NCBI GenBank assembly: GCA_015062815.1
Contig: SUTP01000001.1
Location: 1 to 34,061, forward strand
Length of the DNA stretch: 34,061 nt
Direction of reading: 5' to 3'
Source of the DNA: Methanosphaera stadtmanae
Lineage (GTDB): Archaea > Methanobacteriota > Methanobacteria > Methanobacteriales > Methanobacteriaceae
Part shown: piece by piece, positions 7,109 through 16,302 of the stretch
Layout: each line of letters begins with the position of its first letter
Position numbering within the stretch: position 1 is the stretch's first letter
Notes under the pieces: model-generated
Told to the model about the DNA's origin: nothing
The model's database searches: none
Seen by the model: only the letters and a program-made list of their open reading frames with translations
Translations under genes and position numbers: made by a program

Positions 7109-9007
7109 CTAGAATTTATCTAAAATATCTTTATATACACTTTTGAGTGGTTCTTCTGATTTTTCATATACTTTTTTGAGTATTAATTCTGGTGTACTAT
7201 TTGCTAGATAATTTATTTTTGGTGTTCTATCTACTATTAAATTATATTCTTCATCAAGGCCTTTTGCTTCAATTCCGTCTGTTCTAATTTTATTATTATC
7301 GGTTCTTTTTAAGATTTCTCTAGCCATATGTGTAACTATAACAGCATATGATTTTTTATTTTGTATATGTTCTATAAATCCTATAATTATTTTAACTGCT
7401 GCTTCAAGTTCTGTTATTGATTCAAGTTCATCTATTAATATTAATTTTTTATCATCACCTACTGTAACGGGTATAAATGATGTAAGGAATGTTTCAAATG
7501 CACCTGCATTTAATGAGTGTTTTTTAGTAAAATAATATAATTCATTTGTTTTTGGTAATGTTGCTTTTGTTGAACATACTCCCAGACCCATGTGTGCCAT
7601 TATGGAATGTTGTGCTAATGTTTCTAATAATGTAGTTTTTCCTCCACTGTTTGCTCCTGTTAGTAATATTATATTATTTTTCTTATCTAGTTCGTAGTTT
7701 ATTTTTTGCATTTCATTTTGTGTTATTTTTTCTTCTTGTTTTAAATTTAAATGAAGGCTGTTTTCTAGTTTATATTCGTCCTTGAATTCTGGAATAGTTA
7801 GTTCATAATATTTACAAAAACTTGCTAGGGCAAATGGATAATCATAATGAATTAATTCTTCGGTTTCTTTTATTACTTGTTTTTTATATTTCTCGAGTAT
7901 TGCTGAAATATCAATCTGTTTTTCATATTCCTTTAAATGGAAGCTTGCTTTTTCTTTTTCTTGTACTCTTTCTATTTCATTATAATCAATTTCTAATGGA
8001 TATTTAACAATAAATGGATCTATAATCATTCCGGTTTTATCCGTAATTTCTTCTTTAGCATTACTCAATACTTCTTCAAATATTGTCATAATTTTTGGAG
8101 GTAAACTTTCGTTATTGAGTAGTTGTAGTATTTCATTACCTTCAAGTTCAATATTTTTAATTGATTCTTTTATTATATTATTACAGTTATCTTTTATATC
8201 TTCGATAATTTCAGTTATTTCAATATTATTTGTTTTTATTGTGGTGTTTAATTTATCTAAACTATCTAATACTTCATTGATGCATGTTTCAAGACCTAAA
8301 TATTGTCTTAATTTCATAACATTTTCCAGAATTTCTTTATTTTGTTTATAATATTCAATTATTATATTTGGTTGAATTTCTGAATCAGTACTTTGGTTTG
8401 ATATTGTAACTACATTTATAGCATCTTCAGGTTCAATGTTATAGTTATTATATACATAAATTACAAATTCAAATTCATCAAAATTAACATGATCTTCTAG
8501 AGCAAACAAATTGCAATATTTATTTAATCCTCTTTCAATCAAGTTTAGATAATCATCATAATCCTCACAACAAATTGCATAAACATCATTAAATTTTGGT
8601 TTTATGTCGGTTTTCAACGGTTCAATATTTTCATATAAACTTCTTATATAATCATAATCGAGTTGACTGGTATTATTTAAGGTATTTGTTATTAAATTGT
8701 TTGTTTCACTTATCTGTTCGTAATTGGTTGTAGGACTAAGAAGTAATATCCTATTTCTTGAATATGCAGTATTGGAGAAGTCAAGAATTCTTTCTATAAT
8801 ATCATCATAAATATTCTGAGCTTGACTAGTTTTTAAAAAATTAGAGGTATCATTTCCTTGAACATATTTAACTATTTCAAGAGCTTTTTTCTGACTTAAA
8901 CCTGAAATATTCATTAATTTATCAATATCATAGTTATTCATTGATTCAATAAAATTATCATAAGAGCCATATGTTTGAATAATTTTATTTACTAATTTTT
9001 CACCCAC
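7109..9007 (-). CDS. MutS-family ATPase with N-terminal helix-hairpin-helix (archaeal MutS2-like); true N-terminus may extend to about 9034
   Basis: Walker A LLTGANSGGKTTLLETLAQ, Walker B KLILIDELESITE, ST-like VIVTHMAREIL, HhH LMNISGLSQKKALEIVKYV. Upstream in-frame codons read ITNLEQLKGVGEKL. Confidence 0.8.
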   Translation of the reverse strand: MGEKLVNKIIQTYGSYDNFIESMNNYDIDKLMNISGLSQKKALEIVKYVQGNDTSNFLKTSQAQNIYDDIIERILDFSNTAYSRNRILLLSPTTNYEQISETNNLITNTLNNTSQLDYDYIRSLYENIEPLKTDIKPKFNDVYAICCEDYDDYLNLIERGLNKYCNLFALEDHVNFDEFEFVIYVYNNYNIEPEDAINVVTISNQSTDSEIQPNIIIEYYKQNKEILENVMKLRQYLGLETCINEVLDSLDKLNTTIKTNNIEITEIIEDIKDNCNNIIKESIKNIELEGNEILQLLNNESLPPKIMTIFEEVLSNAKEEITDKTGMIIDPFIVKYPLEIDYNEIERVQEKEKASFHLKEYEKQIDISAILEKYKKQVIKETEELIHYDYPFALASFCKYYELTIPEFKDEYKLENSLHLNLKQEEKITQNEMQKINYELDKKNNIILLTGANSGGKTTLLETLAQHSIMAHMGLGVCSTKATLPKTNELYYFTKKHSLNAGAFETFLTSFIPVTVGDDKKLILIDELESITELEAAVKIIIGFIEHIQNKKSYAVIVTHMAREILKRTDNNKIRTDGIEAKGLDEEYNLIVDRTPKINYLANSTPELILKKVYEKSEEPLKSVYKDILDKF

Positions 9008-9173
9008 ACCCTTTAATTGTTCTAAATTAGTTATGTTAACACACCCTGCATATTCTAAAACTTTAAAAAATTTTTCTTATCATATACTATGCTCTTTCTA
9101 ATATAAAAATTAATTTTGATAATATGTATGGTATAAAAAATACTATTAAATATTTAAAAATAAATGTATTATT

Positions 9174-9980
9174 ATGGATTTTATAATTTATGTAATACTT
9201 TTACTATTGAGTGGTTGTTTTGCCGGATTGATGGCAGGATTGTTAGGTATTGGTGGTGGGGTAATATTAACTCCAATTCATTATTTTTTATTATTATCTA
9301 TTGGTGTGAATTCTAGTTTAGCATTACATATTGCCTTTGCCACAAGTCTTGCAGTAATTCTTGTGACAATGATTAACAGTACACGAGAGCATAAGAAAAA
9401 TGGTTTTGTTGAAACTGAACACTTAAAATTAATGTTAATATTTGGTTTTATCGGTGCAGTTATAGGTTCAATAATCTCAACGCATACAGATGTATATCTC
9501 TTAAAAATATTTTTTGGATTTATGTGCTTATTTAGTGTATTGAATATGTTATTAATAAAAAATCCGGAAAATTATGATAATATTAGTCATAGTAAAAATG
9601 CACATCTTATTCTGGGATTATCTGCAGGATTACTATGTGGTTTGTTAGGTGTGGGTGGTGGAATAATTATGATTCCTTCATTAACAATTCTACTTAAATA
9701 TCCTACTCATAAGGCAATTGGAACTTCTAGTGCAACAATAATAGCCACAAGTCTTGGTGGTCTAATAACTAATATTATATTGGGATGGAATGTATCAGGA
9801 CTTCCACCTTTTTCATTAGGTTATGTTAATTTAACTCAGTTTGTATTCTTAACCATAACTAGCAGTATAGTATCAGTTCAAGCAGCTAAATTGTCTAAAA
9901 ATATAAATCCTAAAATATTAAAAGCTTCTCATATCATAATAGTTTTATATATGGGACTAAAAATGGTGGGATTAATTTAA
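9174..9980 (+). CDS. TauE/SafE (DUF81) family membrane transporter
   Basis: Two related halves, GLMAGLLGIGGGVILTP and GLLCGLLGVGGGIIMIPSL, in a hydrophobic 268-aa protein. Confidence 0.9.
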   Translation: MDFIIYVILLLLSGCFAGLMAGLLGIGGGVILTPIHYFLLLSIGVNSSLALHIAFATSLAVILVTMINSTREHKKNGFVETEHLKLMLIFGFIGAVIGSIISTHTDVYLLKIFFGFMCLFSVLNMLLIKNPENYDNISHSKNAHLILGLSAGLLCGLLGVGGGIIMIPSLTILLKYPTHKAIGTSSATIIATSLGGLITNIILGWNVSGLPPFSLGYVNLTQFVFLTITSSIVSVQAAKLSKNINPKILKASHIIIVLYMGLKMVGLI

Positions 9981-10002
9981 ATACCCTAAAAAAGGTGGGG
10001 AA

Positions 10003-12456
10003 TTATTTTTTATAAATTCCTTTTTCAAAATTTCCTTTAAAGAATTCTTCATATTCAATTAATTTCAGTGTACTTTTCTTGTTCATTATTTTTTCTTTCA
10101 TATATTCAAGTGTTCTTACAAAGTCACTTAATTCAAAGAATCTAAGATCTAAATTTAAATATTTTATATTCGTATCATTAAATTTTTCAAGTTCATCTGT
10201 TAAATTTAATATTCTATAGTCAATGATGTGTGTATGATTATTACAATCTTGAACTACCTTAAATTCATGACCTCTTTTGTCAACTAAATAGTAATAATCA
10301 GTTTTATCGTCATTAATGATATCTTCAAAATTATCTTTTGTAATCATTAATTCTACTATACCAAAGATTGTATATTCTAATTCAGTTTTAGCATTATATT
10401 TAAATGTTTCTAAGTTACTTATGGATAATTCATTAGATAATGTTAATCTTTCAAAACCCGGATTATCTGATAATTTATTTATAGAATAATTATTGTAGAT
10501 ATTTAAATTATTTCCATAACAACCCTCAATATTATTTGCTATTCCAATCGAATCTGTTTGAAGTTTAATGTCTATATTTTCAGATTCAAGTTTATTAAGA
10601 ATCTTTTTTATTGGATTTATGTAATCATCCAGCAGTAATGATGGTAAAATCCAAACTAATTGCTTATTTTTATCTAAAATATTATGAACTTTAAATAAAT
10701 CTTGATAAATATTTTCACAGTACTCATTCATTGAATTATAATGATAACTCAAATCTAGATAAACTGTCTCAATAAAATCATAATTATTAATTTTTTCTAC
10801 TTGTTCAAATGTATTAACGTAGACATTGTATTGTTTTTCTTTAATTAATATTTCATTTTCTGTAAAATAATTAGTTTTGAAAGAATTTATATTATTTTTC
10901 ACTTCATTAATCTTTTCTTGAGAAGGAATGTATGAATTCATAATCAGGTTATCTATTTTCTCAATTAAGTTTCTTCTAACATCATTTAATGTGGATATTG
11001 GCATGAATAAATTATCTTCAAAGTTTTCGAAACTAATATTTTTGATTGTGTAATTGGTATTTCCAGTTTTTAGGAATTGTTTTTTTATTGTGTTTTCGCT
11101 TAGTGGTTTATTATTAGCTTTTTCAAATTTTCTTTTGCTCGTGTAAATGACTGGATTTTCAAGTTCATCACAAGTGCATTTAACTAACATTTTCTTGTTG
11201 TTATCTACTGATATTGTTAAGTAAAGTGGTATTTTATGGACATGTTTTTCATTTATTATTGCTTTGGTATTATCCTGCAGGTATTTTGAATAAGTTATAT
11301 AGACCATTGAATCAATTTCAATAGGAATATTTTTTTCCATCAAAATAGTAACATTATTTTTTGACTGAGATAAAATTTTACTAACATACATTCCAGTACT
11401 TTTATTCTCAAATTCAAATTTTAGACCATCACCATTAACAATCTTAGTAGGATAACGTTTATCTATAAATTTAATAGTCACCTTTTTATTATCTTTTTTA
11501 GTTACCTTACCAATAGGATAACCTTGACTTCCAGAACGAACTCTACTAACAACTTGACTAGGATTATTCTCCATAATATAACCACTAGTCAAACCTCTAT
11601 TAAATGCAAGATTAATTAATAAAAAATCATCATCATTAGATTTACCATCAATAATATTACGGTAAGCATGGGTAATAGATGAAACATATTCTCTGGATTT
11701 CATTCTCCCTTCAATTTTAATACAATTAACTCCAGCATCAACTATTTTGGATACTTCATTATATGTGCATAAATCTTTTGTACTAAGCAAATAATTACTA
11801 TCTTCAAGAGGAATATGATAACTGTCTTCAAAAACGTATCTCATACGGCATGGTTGAGCACATAAACCTCTATTACCACTACGACCACCTAAAAAAGAGG
11901 ACATTAAACATCTACCTGAATAACAGTAACACAAAGCCCCATGACCAAATACTTCAATATTAATATTTCCATCATTATCTTTTAACTTAGAAATAATATT
12001 TTTAATTCTTGAAATAGGAACTTCTCTAGAAATATTAGCATTATCAAAGCCAATATCATTCAACCATTTAACAAAAGAATAATCATAAATAGTCATTTGT
12101 GTAGATGCATGTAAACTCAAATCTGGAATCAATTCATGAATAATATTTCCTAAACCTATATCCTGGATAATAACAGCATCAACACCATGAGAATATAAGT
12201 AAAAAATATAGTCAATAACATCTAACAATTCTTCTTCTAAAATAGAAATATTTACTGTAACAAAAACTTTAACATTATATTCATGACAAAAAGTAATGGC
12301 CTTTTTCAATTCATCAAGATTAAAATTATCAGCATAACCTCTAGCACCATAATTAGTGCCAGATAAATAAACATAATCAGCACCACTAAAAATTGCACTA
12401 TCTAAAATATCCAAAGAACCAACAGGTGATAAAATTTTGCATTCATGTGAAGTCAT
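10003..12456 (-). CDS. Peptidase family U32 (collagenase-like) protein
   Basis: ILSPVGSLDILDSAIFSGADYVYLSG, EVFGHGALCYCYSGRCLMSSFLGGRSGNRGLCAQPCRM, IKIEGRMKSREYV; SD ggagg upstream of the ATG. Confidence 0.9.
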   Translation of the reverse strand: MTSHECKILSPVGSLDILDSAIFSGADYVYLSGTNYGARGYADNFNLDELKKAITFCHEYNVKVFVTVNISILEEELLDVIDYIFYLYSHGVDAVIIQDIGLGNIIHELIPDLSLHASTQMTIYDYSFVKWLNDIGFDNANISREVPISRIKNIISKLKDNDGNINIEVFGHGALCYCYSGRCLMSSFLGGRSGNRGLCAQPCRMRYVFEDSYHIPLEDSNYLLSTKDLCTYNEVSKIVDAGVNCIKIEGRMKSREYVSSITHAYRNIIDGKSNDDDFLLINLAFNRGLTSGYIMENNPSQVVSRVRSGSQGYPIGKVTKKDNKKVTIKFIDKRYPTKIVNGDGLKFEFENKSTGMYVSKILSQSKNNVTILMEKNIPIEIDSMVYITYSKYLQDNTKAIINEKHVHKIPLYLTISVDNNKKMLVKCTCDELENPVIYTSKRKFEKANNKPLSENTIKKQFLKTGNTNYTIKNISFENFEDNLFMPISTLNDVRRNLIEKIDNLIMNSYIPSQEKINEVKNNINSFKTNYFTENEILIKEKQYNVYVNTFEQVEKINNYDFIETVYLDLSYHYNSMNEYCENIYQDLFKVHNILDKNKQLVWILPSLLLDDYINPIKKILNKLESENIDIKLQTDSIGIANNIEGCYGNNLNIYNNYSINKLSDNPGFERLTLSNELSISNLETFKYNAKTELEYTIFGIVELMITKDNFEDIINDDKTDYYYLVDKRGHEFKVVQDCNNHTHIIDYRILNLTDELEKFNDTNIKYLNLDLRFFELSDFVRTLEYMKEKIMNKKSTLKLIEYEEFFKGNFEKGIYKK

Positions 12457-12557
12457 AAAATTCCTCCAAATAAAAACTATTACTATATTTATTCATGAAA
12501 CTATAAGTAAATCTTATTAGAAAATTTATATTATAACGAACACAGGATTTTAAAAAA

Positions 12558-13142
12558 ATGTACATAGTATTAGAAGGAATTGATGGAGTAGGAAAAACCA
12601 CACATATAACTTATTTAAATCAATGGCTTGAATCAAAAGGATATATTGTTGAAAAATTAGTTGAACCCACCGATTCAGAAATAGGAAAATTAATAAGAAA
12701 ACAATTATCCAATCCTGAAATTATCACAGACACCAATCAACAAATATTATCATTACTGTTTGCAGCAGATCGTTTAACATTAAAAAAGAAAATAGCCAAT
12801 ACAAAAAAAAGTAAAGAAAGAATATTGATAAGTGACAGGTCATTTTATTCAAGTATAGCATATCAAAATAATGAATCAATAAGTAAAGACTGGATATATG
12901 ATATAAATAGGTATATGCCACGACCAGACCTGACAATAATACTGGACTTAGATCCAAAAGATGCAATACGTAGATGTGATGGAACAGATACGTTTGAAAA
13001 CATTAACTTCCTTAAAAAAACAAGAAATGGTTATAAAAAATTATTAAAGTATCCTAACACAATAAAAATAGATGCAACACCTTCTAAATCAGAAGTACAA
13101 GAAGAAATACAAAAAGTAATTGAAGAAAAATTAAATATTTAA
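12558..13142 (+). CDS. tmk: Thymidylate kinase
   Basis: MYIVLEGIDGVGKTTHITYLNQWL P-loop, SDRSFYSSIAYQ. Confidence 0.92.
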   Translation: MYIVLEGIDGVGKTTHITYLNQWLESKGYIVEKLVEPTDSEIGKLIRKQLSNPEIITDTNQQILSLLFAADRLTLKKKIANTKKSKERILISDRSFYSSIAYQNNESISKDWIYDINRYMPRPDLTIILDLDPKDAIRRCDGTDTFENINFLKKTRNGYKKLLKYPNTIKIDATPSKSEVQEEIQKVIEEKLNI

Positions 13143-13161
13143 TTTTTTTTTTTAAAAAAAA
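13143..13161. terminator. Bidirectional T11/A8 tract between convergent genes
   Basis: ttttttttttt (13143-13153) then aaaaaaaa (13154-13161) between the convergent tmk stop and the 13176 gene end. Confidence 0.6.
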
Positions 13162-13175
13162 TAGAATAAGGGCGT

Positions 13176-13508
13176 TTAAATACCTAAACGTTCTTGTATA
13201 CGGTCAACCAAGTAATTAAAAGCATCATTAATTTCAGTTAATTGTCCATGTAATTGAGGGCCATCATTGGACTGTTTAAGTTTTACATCAAACTTATCTA
13301 CAGCATCCTTAATTTCAGAAACAGTAGGGCCAGGTGGTATGGTCACATCAAGTACATGTTTACTTGCTTTACGTAAATCTTCAAGTTCACCTTCAAATAA
13401 AATTATACCCTTATCAGTTTGTAACATATTCAAATGATATTTTTCAATCATTTCATCTACTTGTCGAGGTTGCATGCCTGATAAAACACGCATAGTATGT
13501 TTAACCAT
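13176..13508 (-). CDS. Uncharacterised 110-aa protein, probably conserved in methanogens
   Basis: Intact ORF with few low-complexity residues (MRVLSGMQPRQVDEMIEKYHLNMLQTDKGIILFEGELEDL), SD-like ggtg upstream, 9-nt gap from tyrS; I do not recognise a domain. Confidence 0.75.
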   Translation of the reverse strand: MVKHTMRVLSGMQPRQVDEMIEKYHLNMLQTDKGIILFEGELEDLRKASKHVLDVTIPPGPTVSEIKDAVDKFDVKLKQSNDGPQLHGQLTEINDAFNYLVDRIQERLGI

Positions 13509-13517
13509 TTTCTCACC

Positions 13518-14477
13518 TTAATTATTTGCCATATATTCTCTTGCTGGTTCAAATTTTTCAATTAAATATTTACTAACAGTATTTTTAAGATCCATAGGAT
13601 GTAATTCTTCATTTTCATATATTTTTAATAACTCTTCTTCACTAACTTCTAAATTACCACCAAATTTTTCAGGTCTTTCTATTAACATTTTTTCATGAGT
13701 ATCAAAAATATAATAATGTGCCATTTCAATAACAGGATTATCTTCAGTAACTCCTGTAGGACAGAAACTTTTGTTAACTTTATCTTTTATAACTTTTGGT
13801 TCATCATCAATAGCTATGAAATTACCTTTACTACTGCTCATTTTATCAGAACCATCAGTTCCATGAATAAGAGGTATATGAATACATACAGGGGCTTGGA
13901 ATCCTACTTTAGGTAATACTTCTCTAGCTAACATATGAATTTTTCTTTGTTCCATTCCACCAACAGCAACATCAGCATTTAAATCATGAATATCATATAC
14001 TTGCATAATTGGATATAATGCTTCAGCCACATTATGAGTTTCCCCTCTTGAAATTTGTGCCATACTCCTTTGTGCTCTAGCAATAGTAGTATCTTTAGCA
14101 ATTTCAAATACCTGAGAGATATAATCAAATGTTAATCTTTCGGAACCTAATACAAATTCAGTTGTATCCTCATTTAAACCTAAAGCTTTAAAACACTTTA
14201 TATTATAATCAGATGTTTCTTTCAATTCTTCCATAGTACCTTTTCCATTAAGAAAAGCATGTAAATTAGCAATGAATATTTTTATTTTAAAACCTGCATC
14301 CTGTAAAGCTTTCATCTTTTTGATTGTTAATGCATGACCAAGATGTATTTTACCAGAAGGTTCAAAACCAACATAAGCTGTTTTTTTATCTCTTCCCATT
14401 AATTCTTTTAATTCATCTAATTCGATAATTTCTGCAGTATCTTTAGTTATGGCTTCTAATTTAGAATTCATATCCAT
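13518..14477 (-). CDS. tyrS: Tyrosyl-tRNA synthetase
   Basis: FEPSGKIHLGHALTIKKM (HIGH-type) and KMSSSKGNFI signatures, archaeal-length TyrRS; SD ggagg. Confidence 0.93.
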   Translation of the reverse strand: MDMNSKLEAITKDTAEIIELDELKELMGRDKKTAYVGFEPSGKIHLGHALTIKKMKALQDAGFKIKIFIANLHAFLNGKGTMEELKETSDYNIKCFKALGLNEDTTEFVLGSERLTFDYISQVFEIAKDTTIARAQRSMAQISRGETHNVAEALYPIMQVYDIHDLNADVAVGGMEQRKIHMLAREVLPKVGFQAPVCIHIPLIHGTDGSDKMSSSKGNFIAIDDEPKVIKDKVNKSFCPTGVTEDNPVIEMAHYYIFDTHEKMLIERPEKFGGNLEVSEEELLKIYENEELHPMDLKNTVSKYLIEKFEPAREYMANN

Positions 14478-14561
14478 TTATTTTCCTCCAAATTCTGTTA
14501 GTATTTTTTAATTTATCTATTAATAGTTATTTATATTGTTTAAAAGTAATAACTTTAATGA

Positions 14562-15605
14562 CTATTGTGGTATGATATATAATTTTTCACCGATTTTAAT
14601 TACATTAATCTCTTGACCCATTTCAAAATTATTCATATATTCTGATTTTTTAAGTTCAACAGTTTGATAACTGTCCGGATCAAGTATTTGAACTTCAGTA
14701 GGTGTTAAATTAGTTATTATAGTTTTTTGAATATCTGAATTACTTCCTACTTTTTTAATTTTATCATATTCTTTCCAACTGATAGCTTCAGATTCTTCTC
14801 TTTCCAGATTGATTCCACTAAATTTATGGCTACCAATTTTTTTAATTTGTAAAATATTATTTTTATAAGATATAAAATCATTTTTATGGAATGATGCAAG
14901 TCTTACAGATATCCAAGAACGGTATAAATCTTTACTACGTGATTTGTCACGACCCACAATTTTACGAGATTCAGTAATTACTCCCCCAAATTGTTTTTGC
15001 ATGTTTAAAGCAATTTTATGTGCAGCATTATAAGAACCTATCTGATAATCAATACCCTCTTTAAGAACAACTCGCTCTGCAACATAAGCAAGTTTATTGG
15101 TTTGACATAATCTTTGAATTTCATTGGCCATGAATTCATCACTAGCTTGAATTTCATCTTCTTCAAGTTTACGGCCATCAGCTCTTAATTGTATTACTGC
15201 TTCATAATAACCTGAATTGAATTTACTACAATTAGGACAAACACCCATTTCAACTTTAACATCAATACGGTATTGTTCTTCTATTCTTTCACCAATTATA
15301 TTTCCATATACATGTAAAATACATTCATAAACAGTTCCACGATTATTAATAATCTCAGTTTCTATGAATACATCTTCTAATTTTTCATTAATATCAATAT
15401 CTTTTTGTATTGCATCATTAATTATTTCATCATCATAGTAACCAGTTTGGACCCATTTTTCATGTTTTAAAGTTGAACCACAATGTGAACATACAGTAAA
15501 TGTGGTGTATTCAGGAACTTTCACAGCTTCAAAGTCTTTAAGGTAACAAGATTTACAAAGACCATCATATAATTCTTCTTCACTGTTACATAGTAAACAA
15601 AACAT
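14562..15605 (-). CDS. NMD3-family protein; start reassigned to the internal ATG at 15605
   Basis: MFCLLCNSEEELYDGLCKSCYL plus CSHCGST and CPNCSKFNSGYYEAVIQLR zinc motifs of NMD3; SD gaggtg precedes ATG TTT TGT. Confidence 0.88.
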   Translation of the reverse strand: MFCLLCNSEEELYDGLCKSCYLKDFEAVKVPEYTTFTVCSHCGSTLKHEKWVQTGYYDDEIINDAIQKDIDINEKLEDVFIETEIINNRGTVYECILHVYGNIIGERIEEQYRIDVKVEMGVCPNCSKFNSGYYEAVIQLRADGRKLEEDEIQASDEFMANEIQRLCQTNKLAYVAERVVLKEGIDYQIGSYNAAHKIALNMQKQFGGVITESRKIVGRDKSRSKDLYRSWISVRLASFHKNDFISYKNNILQIKKIGSHKFSGINLEREESEAISWKEYDKIKKVGSNSDIQKTIITNLTPTEVQILDPDSYQTVELKKSEYMNNFEMGQEINVIKIGEKLYIIPQ

Positions 15606-15696
15606 AGTATCACCTCGCATAGTTTTTATAAAAATTAAATAAGTTTTATGAATTATTTCGTTAATAAAATTAGTATAGTATTATAGTTGGTGTAAT

Positions 15697-15728
15697 AAAA
15701 AAAGTATAATAGTAATAATACTATTATA
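15697..15728 (-). terminator. Hairpin plus T7 overlapping the aIF2-beta stop codon
   Basis: tataatagta (15705-15714) / tactattata (15719-15728), 10-bp perfect stem, 4-nt loop, then one C and T7 on the minus strand (A7 at 15697-15703 on +). Confidence 0.65.
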
Positions 15729-16152
15729 ATGATTTAAGTGGTGCTCTTGCTCCACAAGCACTACATTTAAGCATATCAATACGGTCTTCACGTACAATAG
15801 CTGTATCGGGTCTGTTACATTCATGACACATTACAAAGTTATCAACATATTCTTTTATACGATCATTTATAACATAATGGGTAAATTTACCTTGTAATAT
15901 TGCACGGTTTCCTTCAACATTTCCAGAAGTACCTAATTCTCTTAATAAATATTTAAGTACATGTTGTGGGTCTCGGTTTAATGTATTTGATACATCACCA
16001 AAGTTTTTAATGATTGTACGATTACCTTGAATAACAGAATATCCTTTAGGTATTTTAAATCTTTTGTTTTCAAATATTTTATCTGGTAATTGTTCGTATG
16101 CTTTATCTAATAATTGTTCATATTCACGAAATTCAGCATCTGTTTTTGGCAT
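15724..16152 (-). CDS. Translation initiation factor aIF2 subunit beta
   Basis: [50 protein letters not shown] and a C-terminal CHEC...CSAC zinc ribbon. Confidence 0.95.
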   Translation of the reverse strand: MPKTDAEFREYEQLLDKAYEQLPDKIFENKRFKIPKGYSVIQGNRTIIKNFGDVSNTLNRDPQHVLKYLLRELGTSGNVEGNRAILQGKFTHYVINDRIKEYVDNFVMCHECNRPDTAIVREDRIDMLKCSACGARAPLKSL

Positions 16153-16302
16153 TAAAAGTTAGCCTCCCTTTTCTTTTAAATTAATAATTAAATTATCATG
16201 ACATATTTTAATATTTTTTTTGAATTAAAATATCCTATTATATTATATCTGTAAGTAATTATTATAATAATTTTACGAAATAATATATGCACATGAAATT
16301 AA

